A stretch of DNA of 64,000 bases, taken from the NCBI GenBank assembly GCA_022835595.1, contig BQUP01000003.1, forward strand, positions 1,536,975 through 1,600,974. Direction: 5' to 3'. How positions within the stretch are numbered: position 1 is the stretch's first letter; every line of letters begins with the position of its first letter. Source of the stretch: Cystobasidium ongulense (Eukaryota > Basidiomycota > Cystobasidiomycetes > Cystobasidiales > Cystobasidiaceae). The notes below the pieces were generated by a model. That model did not search any database. It saw only the letters and a list, made by a program, of their open reading frames with translations, and was not told the origin of the DNA. Below, piece by piece: positions 31,664 to 44,699 of this stretch. The position numbers and the translations under genes are program-made.

Positions 31664-34600
31664 TCAGTATCGTTGCTGATAAGGCCTAAATTGCGAAAAA
31701 AGGAGAGCGCACCAACAGAAATCAGATCATTGAGCATACAAAGCATGGAAGGGTAGAATACGACTTACTGCGAATACTGTTGTACATGCGCGTACTGATG
31801 TGAAGGAGGTTGCTGATGCTGCATATGCGGCGGCACAGGAGGAGCCGCATTCAAATTCGCAGCTAGTCCACTTCCAGAAAGCTGAGCAAGTAGGCTGCTT
31901 AAGTCCGCTCCTGCAACAGCAGGGGAAACCTCATGTTGCGATGCGGGAGCAGCATATATAGAACTATGTGATGGGGCTGAATACGGATTGGCTTGCTGAC
32001 CAGCCTGCATGCCGGCTGTGGGTGGACCTGAGCTTTGAGGTGGGAGGGAGCGAGCCATTTGCGCTTGGTAGATGGATAGTTGAACAGCTGCATCGTTGAC
32101 GAGATCATGACTCAAGCGCATAATGACTGGCTCGGTAACAGGAGGTATAGAAGGAGCGGAGGTCTCCGGAGTAGGTTCTGCCGGGGAAGGGGGTATTTCC
32201 TCCTCCGACAAGAATGTCGCCGCCAGGGTCGTCTTCTCTCTCTCAGCTTGAATGTCACGCTCGCATTTACCGTTCTCGATGAGTTCTGGATGAGGATATT
32301 CAACCATAAGATCAAGGTCCTCTTGCGAAAGCTTGCGGTCGACCACTGAGGACGGATCGGGCAATCAGTATGGGTAGTGCATGGAACGTAACCACGAAAG
32401 CTTACATTGTGGTTCCTCCCAATCAATCTGTTCGACGAGACCTTTCATCGCGACACCCTCGTGCTCACCGACGGTCTCACCGGTAGTATTGAAGTAATCC
32501 TAAAAGAACGCGAGAAACAAGGGTTAGCAACTAAATTCAACAACGTAGTACAGGTAGCTCCGGAAGACTTACGCTAGTCGTGATTTCATTGCCGAATTCG
32601 TCACCGTAAACCAATTTCTCAACCACCTTGATCATGTTCAATTTATCCTCTTCCGCCCATCTGACAGATTTCTTCTTGCTCTGACCTGATCTAGGTACGT
32701 TGCTAGCTGGGCCCTTTCCAGAAGTGGCGTCCATTGCTTTATTCAACATGCTGAGTGTGTCACCGACTGACATACCCGAACCTGCGGCCGACTCTTTTGA
32801 AGCAGCCATATGTTGCAACGACAAAGCAAAAGGATCAAAAGCAGCAGCGGCAGCAGGAGCAGCTGCGGGCTTAGGCGTAGCGGCAGCAGCAGCAGCAGGT
32901 CTCGATGTAGCCGCTGTTGGCTTCCGTTTCGCAAAAGACGGTAGAACTTTGCCTGTCGTTGGCTTGATCGTAGTGGGCAACCTGCCCAAAGGTTGTGTAC
33001 CGGGGCCTTTGGCCGCAGAGGAACTCGAGGAGGCATCTGCCCTTTCCGTGGTTGCAGTGGGCTTGGATGCAGAAGTAGACGCTGCAGCCGGTTTGTTTAC
33101 TGAGGGAGTGGTCGGCGAGACGCGTCTCTTCTTCCGATTTTCTGCAGCAAGTGACATGGACATATCAGATTAAAGGCCAACAGAGCGAGAAGACTTTAAT
33201 ATTGAGAACACGGACCTTCATCAGCAGCGCTTGCTGGTCCAGCTGACTCTGATCGTTTCTTGCTGGCGGTACCAGCTGCGGGTGCAGATGGTGTACTTGC
33301 ACGGCGGAGAGCACCAGCACCAGCAGCAGCTTTCCCTATAAGAGCCTTCCATTTCAAGACGAGAACTTTGGCACTTTCTTTGGTCTCTGTTAGGCATGGA
33401 ACAAATGCAATCACGGAGAAAGCAGACACAAATCAGCCGTTGCCCTAAGCAAAGGTGGAAGGAAAGTGAAATGGTGGCGAACAGCCCTGCACTTTTTGCC
33501 ACCATCTTCCGGTCTTCAAGGGGGGATCAAAGAAAAGTACTCACCTTCATCAAAAGCGTCACTCTTGGACAGAGTAACAACATCGCTTCCGACACCTTTG
33601 AGGGTCTGAAGTACTTCTAGTGAGATGGGAAGCTTTTTGAAGACCTGCATAGTATAGGAAAACAATGCCGATCGAAGGACAACCCCGACAAAAGAGAGTC
33701 AGTAAAGCTGGCCGAACAATTCGTTCTTGATCTTACGAAGGGGAGATTGTGATGAGAGGGTTTCTAGAGGTCATGTAAGGGGATCTAGGACTGTGCTTGA
33801 AAGTCTACTGGATGTACTATAGCTACATTGACTGTCCTAAAAGCTAAAGCTTCACGTGCCGAACCGAAGACAGCGAGGCCACTGCCTGACCGCCCGACGG
33901 CATCCAAAGAAACAAGACATGCCTCCGCCATATGATGGCAGACACTGCTTTTTCCTCAGTCTGCCGAGGTCCGATCCTAGGAGTTCGTGTGACACGCCAG
34001 ACCACGCCAGCAGCCAGCCAGCCGTTGCATTGTCGGTTGTTCGGTCGTGTGTGCCACAGCTGGTTATTAAACAGGTTGCGCAAATACCTTGGAGCGAGCT
34101 TTGCGCCAGCAACTGGGTAGCGTACTCGCAATCATACGGTCTCTCTTGCCTTTGCCTTTTCTCCCAGTGCCATACTATATTTCGCCGCACGTGTTTACTG
34201 TAATGCACATAAGCGCGAGAGAGCACGAACACATACACGGGAAAGGCAAAACAAGAAGAAGAGGCGCGTGCTTGTCGCTTTGGATAGCTTCGAGCACGGT
34301 TCCTCGCAAGACTTTGGGTTTGGGCGGCACAGCAGGACGGATAGAGGAGAAAGGAGTTGTGGGAGGAGAAACAAGAATAAAGCCCACTCACCGCCATTAG
34401 AGATCTAGAAGTCTTCTTGATTTCTTCCGCAGGTTCCGGTCCACTATATTTACCTTTAGCGATCATTGCCAAATCCTTAGTCCATTCATGAAGTAGAGTA
34501 GTGGCTCTAGGATCAACGACGAAAATGATATCAAAGTCATTATTCGTCTCGTCTCTAATGACGTCCAGAATAGCCAATCTAGCTTCAGCAGGCACTCTGA

Positions 34601-36200
34601 GTTCAGTAATGTATGCCTCTCTAGCTCCCTGTCTTGCTGTCGCGTCAGGTGGTTCTGAAACAAACGGTGAGAGTAGTTTGAACATTTTCATGACTGTCTT
34701 GTGAGGCGATCGACACGCTTGATGTAGGCATTTTTCCATTTCTTTACGGATTTCGTTCCAGTGTTGCTGGGCTCGAGAGGGAGGTTGCGGTGTGTTTGGT
34801 GTTATTTGAAGTATAGATTGGAGTTGTGGAGTAGTAGTCGATAACGAAGACGATGCTGGTCGTTGTGCTTGCTCTTTCTGCTGAGTAGCAGCGGTAGCCG
34901 ATAGAGGCTGCTTTGACGAGTCAGTTGTCGCGTCAGAAGCAGTCTTCTTCCGTTTAGCAGAGCCAGAGGAACTGTTTTGACCTCCTTGACTGCGCTGCAT
35001 GACTACCACTTCAACTTCGGACCGGCGTTTGACCTTGCTGGTGCTGCTGGTTGAAGCAACAGGAGCAGGAGAAGCAGAAGCCGAAGCAGTGGATGCCAGC
35101 GATATGCCGTTTACTTGAAAAGCATTCTGTTGGGTGAGCTGATGCGGAGAAATAACTTGCGGCTGCTGCATCTGACGGGTTTGATTGTTGAGTAAAAGTG
35201 CAGGGTTTAAGCCCATGGGCTGTGATACGGGCAGAGATTCATGATGATAGAAAGTACGTTGTGGGGCGGAAGTAATCTGAGAAAAAGGTTGCGATATTGG
35301 CAATGGCTGTGGGGGATGTCCCGCAGAATATGGAAACATGGTAGCTGGTGAAGCTGAGGATTGTTGGGAAGGTGGGCGTTGGATGGTTTGCTGTTGCTGT
35401 TGCGGAAGGGCAGAGGTCGACGAAGTTGGGATGTTGGAGGCGGTCGTTTCCGTCCTACTAGGCTCTGCAAAATCGCTGAGATCAAACTGATATTGCTGAT
35501 CTTCTTCTGATTGATGACCTGAACTTTCGTCATCGCTAAGGACTGTATACTGGGCACCATTATTCGTCGGCTGCGAAGTTGTGGTATACGAAGAGGATGG
35601 AGGTTGGGAGGAAGTGTGATTGAATTGAGAAGCAGGGTGTTGCTGTTGGTACGTAGAAGGCGTTTGGAATGATTGCGAGAATGGCTGTGCAGACTGATTT
35701 GGTGCATCTCGTTGCTGCTGAAAGTGTTGCTGCTGTTGCGCTTGGTACTGCTGTTGCTGCTGTTGGTGGTGCTGGAGTTGCTGCTGCTGAGATGCCTGAG
35801 GTTGTGCTTGAGGTTGCTGGACCTGCTGCTGCTTTTGCTGCTGCTCGGCAGCTGCCATGCGAGACTTGACATAGTCCAGCAGCGTGACGCTCCTCGGGTC
35901 GAATGGCACTCTCTGCACTTGCTCAAGCAGCCATCCTTTGATCTTGTCGTTGCTTGTGAAGTCGCGGTCCCAGTCGGTTTGAACAGCTGCAGATACTCTG
36001 TGTATAGCGACACGTGTCGGTGTGGCGATGGGGCAAAGAGAGAAGAGGTCGTCAGTCGTCGGATTCGAATAAAAGCAAGCCCACGCAGAGGAGAAGAACA
36101 GCGATGTTGCATTGCACCATCACAGTTGCTGCAAAGATGCTCGAACTCACATCCTCACAGCCGTTTGGGCGTCGACCATTGCCTCTTCAGCCAGCGCCAT
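31664..36200 (-). CDS. PNUTS-like nuclear regulator of protein phosphatase 1
   Basis: PNUTS (PPP1R10; fission-yeast Ppn1) anchors PP1 to the transcription-termination machinery. Exons 36151-36200, 34392-35997, 33545-33644, 33216-33386, 32573-33141, 32406-32499 and 31769-32345 join in phase. The frame reaches a stop at 31765. A strong GTAAGT donor at that point can instead join a 22-base exon (31664-31685) ending QPYQQRY, giving about 1062 residues. The N-terminus MALAEEAMVDAQTAVR is followed by a long Gln-rich region. A TFIIS-N/LW domain spans the third intron (WTKDLAMIAKGKY ... AVFKKLPISLEVLQTLKGVG ... AKVLVLKWKALIGK). KKSVRWAEED is an RVxF-type PP1-docking motif, as in PNUTS. The C-terminus is Pro/Gln/Ala-rich. 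Confidence 0.85.
33645..34391 (-). other. Unusually long intron in PNUTS-like gene
   Basis: This GT-AG intron (GTGAGTGG to ATGCAG) is 747 bases, about twelve times the local norm, and it splits the TFIIS-N domain. Several short open frames occur on both strands, and a CACGTG box lies near 33853. I found no snRNA, tRNA or coding exon in it. Confidence 0.7.
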
Positions 36201-37594
36201 CCTTGCGTGATCGAGAGTATCCACAAGCGACGGACGGCACAGACAGCGTGCGCGCGAGCTCTAGCACCGGCGATTGGAAATCTTGGATACGTGTGCAGAC
36301 GTAATCTTGAGTGAGTTGACAGTCGTCGCGGCGCACTGCAGCAGACCGCGAGCCTCAACACGGCTTTGCGGCGGCGCCTTGCGATTGGTCAGAACGTGTC
36401 TGCTCGGGGCCGAGCACGTCGGTAAACGGGGGGCAACAACTTGTAGGAAGTGAAGGCTAAGAGTATATAGATAACGTAGTCTGTCTCGTCTCGTCTCCTC
36501 CTTCGATATTCACACAGTCTTCAGGCAACGTTTGGCCGTACAGGCTGTCCACAAGTGGACGCTATCCGCTCTGGTCTGAGGAGTCAGCTAACACGGTGGG
36601 CTGTCGTAAGGGAAGACAGAGGGCACTGCAGGTAGTGAAATGATATCGTCAGTCTTGCAGTACCCTTCGCTGTGGAATATGCAAGTGCTTACCTGAATCG
36701 AATGTGCGGTTGGGCAGAGCAAGAGCAAGCAAGCGAGTTCAGCAGCGAGCTTGGCCTGGGCTTGAATGCCCGCCACTGTCAGCCAGAATCGAGGGGAAAG
36801 AAGCAGGGAAGACGATGCAGGCGAGAGATATGCAAACACGAGATACTTACTCTTGTGCTTTTAGCTTGGCTGTAAATCTAGTCCGGCCGTCCGTACAACG
36901 ATATCAGCCAGGTCGCTTTATACGGCTTCAGCCCACCCTCAAGCGGCTACTCCTAGGACGATAAGCGAATTCTGGTATCACTACTAGTAATGGCAGTGCT
37001 GCAATTGTAATGACTTATGAATAGGAGTAGAGTTCGGCTAACCTAGTCCACCGCAATCCGGAAAAGGCTAGCTACTGATCGTAACGATAACGCCATTTAA
37101 TCAGAATATCCTCGCTACTATTTTCCCAAGCTAAACGACCATAATAATGGTCAGTTGTAGACCCATTAATCGGCAAGTTAAAAGGCACATTGACGGGGGG
37201 TAAGCGAGCCAAAAATAGGAGTTACCGTGCAACTCAGGCAAATAATGGGACATTTATTCAACTTCGATTACCGGAAGGTATTAACCCCTTCGTAGCCAAA
37301 GTCTAGCCCAGCCAGTAACCGGAGCTTACAATCTCCAAAAAGGCAATAAATTCGAGTTAATCCCGACCTAAAAAAGATTGAAAAGCGAGCCTTCCCCCGG
37401 CAGTAATCTAACAAGAAATAAAAGCGACAGGTTTCCAGGACTACGAATATTTTGTAATCGAACTTTTTCACCTTTCCTTCGCTTTCAACACTTTGCTTGT
37501 CGCGCTCAACCCCTCGACTACGAATCGGGTTAACCATCGACTCGAAGCGACTACAAACGGCCAACACCCTACTACAGACCTCACTAACAATAAC
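36201..37594. other. Long intergenic region with a possible spliced non-coding transcript
   Basis: About 1.4 kb between divergent genes. A minus-strand TATA box (CGTATAAAGCG, 36914-36923) is followed by an apparent exon, an intron with GTAAGTATC donor and CTGACAG acceptor, an 80-odd-base exon, and a second intron of ~67 bases (GTAAGCAC to CCTGCAG). None of these exons contains an ATG. A plus-strand TATA-like AGTATATAGATAA occurs near 36465. The right third presumably serves the HMG-box gene. Confidence 0.4.
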
Positions 37595-38712
37595 ATGGTC
37601 AAGACTTCTGCTGAAAAGGCCGAACGCGTCCAGCGGGCTGCTGTTGCCAAGAACGAGGTCAGTCACTGCTCACTCGCGCTTGTCGTCGTCGTCGCAAAGC
37701 ACTGACCGTGCCTATTCACTGTTATTCCTCGCCACCGACTATTCCAATCTAACTCACGTGCTTTATTTCGAACACTACATCCACACCCTGCTATCTACAT
37801 CAACGTCCTCTCTCCTCCCTCCCTTCCCAACCACAGCTCGTATCCCAGTACCTCCACCTCGGCGCCAACTTGAAGCGATGCAGTGCCGCTGTCGAAGCAT
37901 ACGCCCACGCACTCAACGAAGCCGGTGATACCAAAGAGATCATTGACCTTCTACGAGCACCTCTCTCCACTCCCATGCCCACCGGCATGCCCGAGTATCT
38001 CCCATTCCTCCACTCTGGCGTTGACAACAATAAGCGTTCTAAATCCGAAGATGAATCCGAAGTAGAATTAGATGCAAATGGAAAGAAAAAGCGAGTCAAG
38101 AAGGCCAAAAAGATCAAAGATCCAGACGCTCCTAGACGACCTCCTTCCGCTTATATCTTCTTCCAGAACGAAGTCAGAGAGCACGTCAAAGCCAATAACC
38201 CTGGAGTACCTTATAACGAGATCTTGCAACAGATTAGTGAACAGTGGAAGGCACTAGGAGAAGAAAAGCAAAAAGCGTTCAAAGATCGAGCAGATGCCGC
38301 TATGGCCACTTTCAGAGATAAAAACGCCGACTATGTAGCAAAGGGAAAAGAAGCACTGGCTGATGAATCCATGGCCGTCGACCCTACCGAAGCAGATGAC
38401 GTCGCAGCTACTCTCACAGCCAAACCCAAGAAGGAGAAGAAAGCAGCCGCCCCTCCAACTGCCGCTGCTACCGCCAAGAAAGAAGCAAAGGCCGCAATCG
38501 CCGCTGCAAAGAAAGAGACGAAGAAGGACGCTGCTGCCAAACTCAAGGCTGGCGCTGCTACAGCTGCTACCTCCACTCCTGTAGCTAAGAATGCACCACT
38601 ACCCAAACCAAGCTCAGTTCCCGCAAAGAAGAACGCTCCCCAGACCACTCAGGAAACTTCCTCTGAAGACAGTTCATCTTCCGATGATGACGACTCAAGC
38701 GACGACGAGTAA
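37595..38712 (+). CDS. HMG-box chromatin protein (Hmo1-like)
   Basis: Two exons (37595-37657 and 37837-38712) give 312 residues. The intron is 179 bases with a GTCAGT donor. An N-terminal helical region (QYLHLGANLKRCSAAVEAY) takes the place of box A. The canonical HMG box lies at ~112-180 (KDPDAPRRPPSAYIFFQNEV ... ISEQWKALGEEKQKAFKDRA). A Lys/Ala-rich tail follows, with repeated KKE and AAAKK, ending in an acidic Ser/Asp run (SSEDSSSSDDDDSSDDE). The order matches yeast Hmo1, which binds rDNA and ribosomal-protein promoters. Other HMG-box factors such as INO80-linked Nht1 are an alternative. Confidence 0.85.
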
Positions 38713-39085
38713 AGATTCACCCGTTTCGATGGGCTTTTGGATAGTATACCTAAGCCAACAAACAGTCTTTCCACTGGTAACCCTCCTAGTACACACGCTC
38801 AGTCAATCTCAGTATCTGTGCCCTTGTATGCTAGTCTCGTGATCATTAAGTTACATTTCCCGTCTAATTTTGACGATGCTTTTCAGTAGGTTTAGTGCAA
38901 TCCGGACTTTACATGCAACAAGACGTAATACAAACATATAGGCTAGTTGCCAATTCTCAATTTTCCTAGTTTTGCCTCGTCCATGCCGAGCTCCTCTGAG
39001 TGATGCTTCTTTGCGTACATACCACACACGCACACACAGAACTCACTAAACATACGTTGAGAACAACATCTAAAGCTCTCTCTTT
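38713..39085. other. Convergent 3' region
   Basis: About 370 AT-rich bases between two convergent stop codons. A short (CA)n-like run lies near 39030. No gene is seen. Confidence 0.4.
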
Positions 39086-41197
39086 CTAAGACAAAGCAAC
39101 CTGTGCTTCAAGATTATGGAACGCTACAAATAGATTTGAGACGGTATCATAGCTTGACACGACTAATAAACCTAAGGCAATGATAAATAAGAAATACTGG
39201 AGATAGCCAAGATAAATTGATTTGGAGCGTCGATGTCTCCCAACCAGTATATGTTCTCGCTTCTTTAACGTATCCTTGAAGCGATACGATATGGATTCCC
39301 TGAATGCTGTTCGTGTTGAGCGTCGAAGAAGCTTCTTTATAGGTGGTCGACCAAATAACAATCGTGCTGAAGTTTTGCCTGTTATTCCATCATCCGCATC
39401 TCTTTCTTCGACTAATTCAACAAATGGCGGTTCTTCTATTTTCACATTCAACAGGCTAGCCGTGCTGGATGTGCGTGAGAGGGTTGAAAATACTTTTTCC
39501 GCTCGTTTCTGACGAGTCATGGAGGCGGCTTCTCGATAACCTGCTTGGCAAAAGCCGTGTCAGCCGTCTATTGATGCGTGCGATATGTAAGTGTTATCGC
39601 ATTGCCTACCTTCAAGTAGGCAACCCATAGCTTTATCCCAAGTCCGCGTAGCCGCATAAGCTACAGCAGCCTCACTCATTTGTTTCCGAGTATTTGTTTG
39701 AAGAACTAGCGCTAGCAGTAAGTTTGCAAAGCCATTGGATGCTATACCGAATGATTCATTCTTGGTTTCGAAGAGCTCTTGCACATTTGAAGGGATTCCG
39801 CAGGCGTCCTTGGCTACTTGTGCTCCAGGCAGAGTTTCAAGCTCCAGAAGCAAGCCTAAAGATCGGGTGACTTAGCCTTAGCTCACTTATTTCCAGATAA
39901 CCGAAGATTCAAGTCACCTGTGGTTCCACTCTCCACTAGATCAGAGATACCTTCTGCGCGGAGACCTACAACGGGCAACCCGCTAGCCATAGCTTCCAGA
40001 ACGACGTTACCAAAGGTCTCGGAATGGCTTGGGAAAGCAAATATGTCGGAGCTTGCATAACACTTAGCCAACTCTACACCTTTCTGATATCCCATGAATG
40101 TTACGTTGAGGCCTTTCGTCTGCTCTTCTAGTCGAATACGAGCGGGACCCTCGCCAACGAGAACTAATCGGCAATTAGGTACATTCTCTACCACTTCTCC
40201 GAGCATCTTGTTGAGCTTGATGAACGAATTGATGAGAAGATCGATGTTCTTCTCCGTAGATAGCCGGCCAACGTACGTAATGATTATATCGTTGTTAGGT
40301 GTCGAACTCGAGGGTGGCGGCACGGAAGCCAACCATTGTGTTCTGAGCTCTAGGTTCCGCTGATTGGGCCTGAACAAAGCCATATCGATACCTCTTGGCC
40401 ATAGACGCACATTATCGAATGATTGGGATTGCAGCATAGCTTTGGTAGAGTTGCTTGGACAAAAAGTGGCTATGCAGTGACCATGAAGTCTTCTCTGCAA
40501 AACCCACATTAGTCCGGCAAGCCAGCCGAATCCATAATCGCGAGCGTATCTAGCAAGGTTCGTATGGTACTGTATAATGCAACTCAACACTGGAACAAAT
40601 CGAACAGAGGAAAGGCCGACCTCACTGAAGCTACCGAGGAACAGTCAGAGAGAGCATATTCGAGAATAGGCTGTGCTTGGGCAGAGAGCCAAATAGGATC
40701 AACCTGATAATAGCGAACTGAGCTGAAGTGAGCTGCTCCCGAAAGTAAAACGTTCAGACATACGTAGTGGATGACGTCTGGATCAAAAGCCAGGGCTTTC
40801 CGCAAAAAATCGGGTCGAAAGAAATTCAAGCTGAGCTAGAGATATGAGACCGTCCATTAATCATCTCAAACCACTGTCTTGTTTCTTCTTGTTTTGCGAG
40901 ATCTTACACCTGGGTAGAACCATAGCGGAACACTGAAGTGCGCTCCAAGTACTTCATGGCCAGCATATGTCGAACTGGAAATAGAATTGGTCGGTGATCA
41001 GCCAGTAAATGACGTTGTTTACGGCCAGCGTACATGTTGCTATCTGGACCCAAGAGCAGAGCTTCGTGCCCATCTCTCTGCAAATGTTCTAGCAGACGCG
41101 ACAGGGTACGAGTAACCCCATCAACCTTAGGCAGGAAATTCTCGGTCACGATAAGAATGCGCAATTTGGGATCCGAGCCGTAGTCCATAATAGCCAT
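39086..41197 (-). CDS. GT4-family glycosyltransferase with C-terminal membrane anchor
   Basis: A GT-B fold, retaining glycosyltransferase. Five exons give 615 residues: 40908-41197, 40626-40830, 39918-40569, 39610-39855 and 39086-39540. All phases close. The N-terminal domain starts [37 protein letters not shown] and [13 protein letters not shown] follow. The nucleotide-sugar half has [31 protein letters not shown] and the EX7E block ([17 protein letters not shown]). A tail of ~140 residues ends in one transmembrane helix ([18 protein letters not shown]), suggesting a tail-anchored enzyme. The motif set resembles the SQD2-like and GDP-mannose-dependent groups. The acceptor is not predictable from sequence. 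Confidence 0.88.
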
Positions 41198-41868
41198 CTG
41201 CCTCTAGAGGAGTAAATGGATGACGACGTGGTGAATGGGCTGCTCGGCTTCGCGTCGCGACAGACGCACGGATGGCTGTAGCCGAATCGCCAAAGAGAAA
41301 GATTCTGAGGTTCGGATGGTAGATTGTAGGCTTTCCTGTGATTTACATGCATTAGCGTAGAGTTAGTAGACTACAAACATGCGATGAGAGGGCTTCGCTG
41401 GGTATCGACTTTGTTTTGAGCTGTACGGTCGAAGTGCACGTGTTTGGCGTAAAAGATGTGGCGTCGGCGAACGTGCGTGCCGTTTGTTGGGAAAGTGTCG
41501 ATGTGAGCTCAATGGCGCGTCTCATCTTCACATTCTTCAGCACCTGTACCGTTTTAGACGAGCTTCGCTCCAGGATCGTGCCTGATCCGTCCCTCCCTCC
41601 GTGCACGGCTCCAGAAGAGCGTGATCGATAATTATGCTGCACTGCTCAATAATTTACTGTAAGCAATATACTTCTTCAATGTATGTACTAACACTGCCAC
41701 TCCAAGTGCTGATCAACCACCTGACGAAAGCTTCAAGATATCCTTCGCTACTATTGGTACAAGTTCCGAGAAGAATGCTTCTTGCTCGGATTCGCTATAC
41801 CGCCTGTTGGGCAATTAAGAGTCAGCTACTTCTTTTTCGTGAGCACCTGTGGCATTAGAGGTGGGTCA
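41198..41868. other. Intergenic region upstream of GT4 gene
   Basis: About 670 bases: the promoter of the GT4 gene and the 3' flank of ARMH3. Open frames on both strands near 41350-41640 overlap each other and have no recognisable content. Confidence 0.45.
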
Positions 41869-44392
41869 TTATTGCACGCACCGCATCCCTATTTCTTCAA
41901 GGGCCATACTCTCCCGCAGATCTAGGCCATCCATGGAAGATTTGATGATGTTCAAGATTTGCTGACTGTCCACAGCTCTATTTCCATTCTTCTCCCTGAC
42001 ATCTTCTATCTTGCCTCCGAAATGAGATCTCACCACCGATAAATTGCGTATACTGTCTGCCGCAGGACCTGTCGGTTCGAGAGGAGACATACTTGAAAGA
42101 AAGGAAGGGCTACTGGATAACGAAGGACTCTTTGGGGTGTTGACACCGCTGGTACTAGTTCTCCGTATTGAAGGTGAGGAGGTTCCTAGCCTAGGCGATG
42201 GAGGCACAATCGGAGGAGTAACTACAGCTTTAGATGTCAAAGACCCTAACTTGGCTAAAGTCACATCCGCACGCAGAACCTCATAAAGGAGCTGCGAAAT
42301 CGCTTCCATGTCGGGCAGTATGACGTCCGCCCAGACTATAGCGAAGTCCAGCGTCAAGAGAAGCTGGTTGATCAGATCGTCTATCTGTGGCAGATCGCTC
42401 AGCTCGACTTGCCGAGCGACTAGAAATGTTGCAAGTGAGATAAGGGATTGTACGAGCGGTTGCCAATCATAGTCTAAACGGGTACGACCAGTCTTGAGCT
42501 GATGCATTGACTTGTGTGTCAATCTAAGAACAAGGCTGTACGTTATGCATCGGGGTCTCAGCATCAGATCAATACGCACGATGACCGTCTCCTTACAGGT
42601 ATGTCTCAGCATCAAAGTTCTTGCGAAGCATATTGAAGCGCAAGTACTGAACGATCGAGTCAAGAATGCTACAGATTAGAGGACGCTTATCGTTCTTTGG
42701 ATTTGGAAGTGCTGGTTGTCGCTGCAGTATGATGTTAAGTTAAGTATCTCCCTACGTATGCGCAACATTCGAGCCTTTCCAAACTTACTTGCCGACATAT
42801 CCGCACGGAGCAAGCTTGGTCCGCCGACGTCAACTGTTGAGATCCCTCTTCGACTAATATATTGATGATGATGAAGGCCAGTCGCGAGTAGGCTTTAGAC
42901 CTCGATGATACTGCTGCATGCGTGGCGAGATACGAAATAAAAGTGATGAGTGTGGGGATGAAAACCGGTTCTGAAAAAAATGTCATTAGGAAGTTTGTTG
43001 GTAGGGGGCGTTCAACATAAAGCTTACCCGGCGAGTCATCTGAAGGTCTGTCGTGTAGCAAAAACGATGAAAACGCCTTGTTGCTGTTGACAAGATCGTA
43101 TATTGGTAACAAGATGGCGACTAGCTCAAGCGGCCTGGAGGTTCTATGTTAGTCAATGTGCATGCTCGAATACCAGATGCGGAAGGCCTACAAGTCGCTA
43201 TATGCATTCTCGTCTTTGGCTGGTGAGGGTGCTACTCCGTTAGGAACGCTTGCTTTGCTCGAGGTCGCTAGAAAACGGAACGACGAAACAAGAGATGCTA
43301 CGTTCGAAACGAAAGAGACGGGCGAATCGTCTGCCTTGGCGATGTACGCACTGTCAACGAGGCACAATTAGCACAACATTCCGATTGAATTCGAGGAAAC
43401 ACGCACTCTCTTGCCTGCAAGAGTGATATAGATGCCGCTTCTCGGACACGTTTCATGGTGCCTTCGTCGACTAGATCTTCGAAGCGGACTAGCATTGCGT
43501 TGCGTGCTTCGTACTTGTGATAGTTGGCTAATACTCCCAGCATTAGGAAGCTATCGGCTGCCATGTGCGCTGTTTTAGGGTCCGACACAAGCTTCGTTTT
43601 CCCATTGTGCATCAGCTTTCGAATTGGGAGAAAATATATGCTGTGCGCATGCTTACCTTAACAACATTGCTGAATAGGTCTCTCCGCAAGAAATACGAAT
43701 TGACCGAGCCTTGATTGATAGATGTGACGAAAAGAAGTGTCAAAGCCAGTGTCCGTTCTTTGAGTTCAGGCAGCGCCTCCGTATTCTGCAGGATGCCATC
43801 CAAGCCAGTTACAAAGTCTGGAAAGACCACGTCGGCTTGTTCCAAGGACCCGGCTAAGAGGTTCATGATATCATAGCTATAATTCGGGAGCTCTCGACCT
43901 AGGAACGACTGTAGACTCGTATGAAGGATCTAGATAAAGCAGACATGTCAACTTGCCTGCTGTAGGGGCATTTGCAAGGCTGTTCCTGCTCACCTCGATC
44001 ACGTTAGGCAGTCTTGGATCATCTATATCGCTTGACTTGATGCATTTGACAGCGTAAAAGAACAGCTCGCGGATGTTGTTCTGTGTGGGTGTTATGGTCT
44101 CAGTCTCAACGTGCCTCCCATGACAAGTGCGTTTAGATACCTTTATCGCACCGCTGTCCACCAGCAGATTATCGGGTATTTCGCTTGCCAGTCCAAGCAG
44201 GTACGGCTTATGAACACCCAAGCAGAACAGGTCATAGTAGAACCGTTCTGGATCTTCTATATCGTATGGTGCTGGCTTCTCTGTGCCTTTGAGGATCGCC
44301 TGAAAGCAGGATGCGAACTTGGAGACAGGAACTTGACCTGTGCTGGTCGTCGTCCGGCTCATAGTTGGCATCTTGGATGAGCCAGGCGCCAT
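41869..44392 (-). CDS. ARMH3/DUF1741 armadillo-like helical protein
   Basis: The product belongs to the UPF0588/C10orf76 family, which in animals is a Golgi-associated partner of PI4KB. About eight short introns break the gene. I followed the first five: GAIK/NNIREL, NVIE/ILHTSL, NVVK/LMHNGK, QARD/AYIAK and YSDL/PLELV. Recognisable parts are YDIEDPERFYYDLFCLGV, NNIRELFFYAVKCI, SYDIMNLLAGSLEQADVVFP, SSFLLHDRPSDDSP and TFISYLATHAAVSSRSKAYS. Near the C-terminus a Ser/Pro-rich insert (RRTSTSGVNTPKSPSLSSS) interrupts the helices. The end is uncertain by a few residues because a GTGCGTGC donor overlaps the stop. Confidence 0.85.
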
Positions 44393-44699
44393 GCTGTGGC
44401 CTTGTGGCCTACTGCCCTCGAATAAACTGCACTCCTTACTTTTGCGCGTAGGCCGGGTATTGTGAACGGTAGTAGTATAGAGCCAAGCGGGTTAGCGAGA
44501 AAGACACGTGCACAAAGGTCGGCAAGGCATGAAGCGATCTTCAGCACAACAATGCAGAAAGTGTGTAGTAGCATGCTGCGTAGATCCAGTTCATTGCTTG
44601 GCTTTTTGAAATACAAGAGGAGATGCGGGTATAGTGCTACTACCAGACGTCATTCAAACTGACTTTTCATATTCGTTTGACCCGCTGTTTTGCAGAACA

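Noticed and set aside
41352-41642. Overlapping open frames on both strands upstream of the GT4 gene
   Set aside because: They overlap each other, lack domains and splice support, and sit in promoter sequence.
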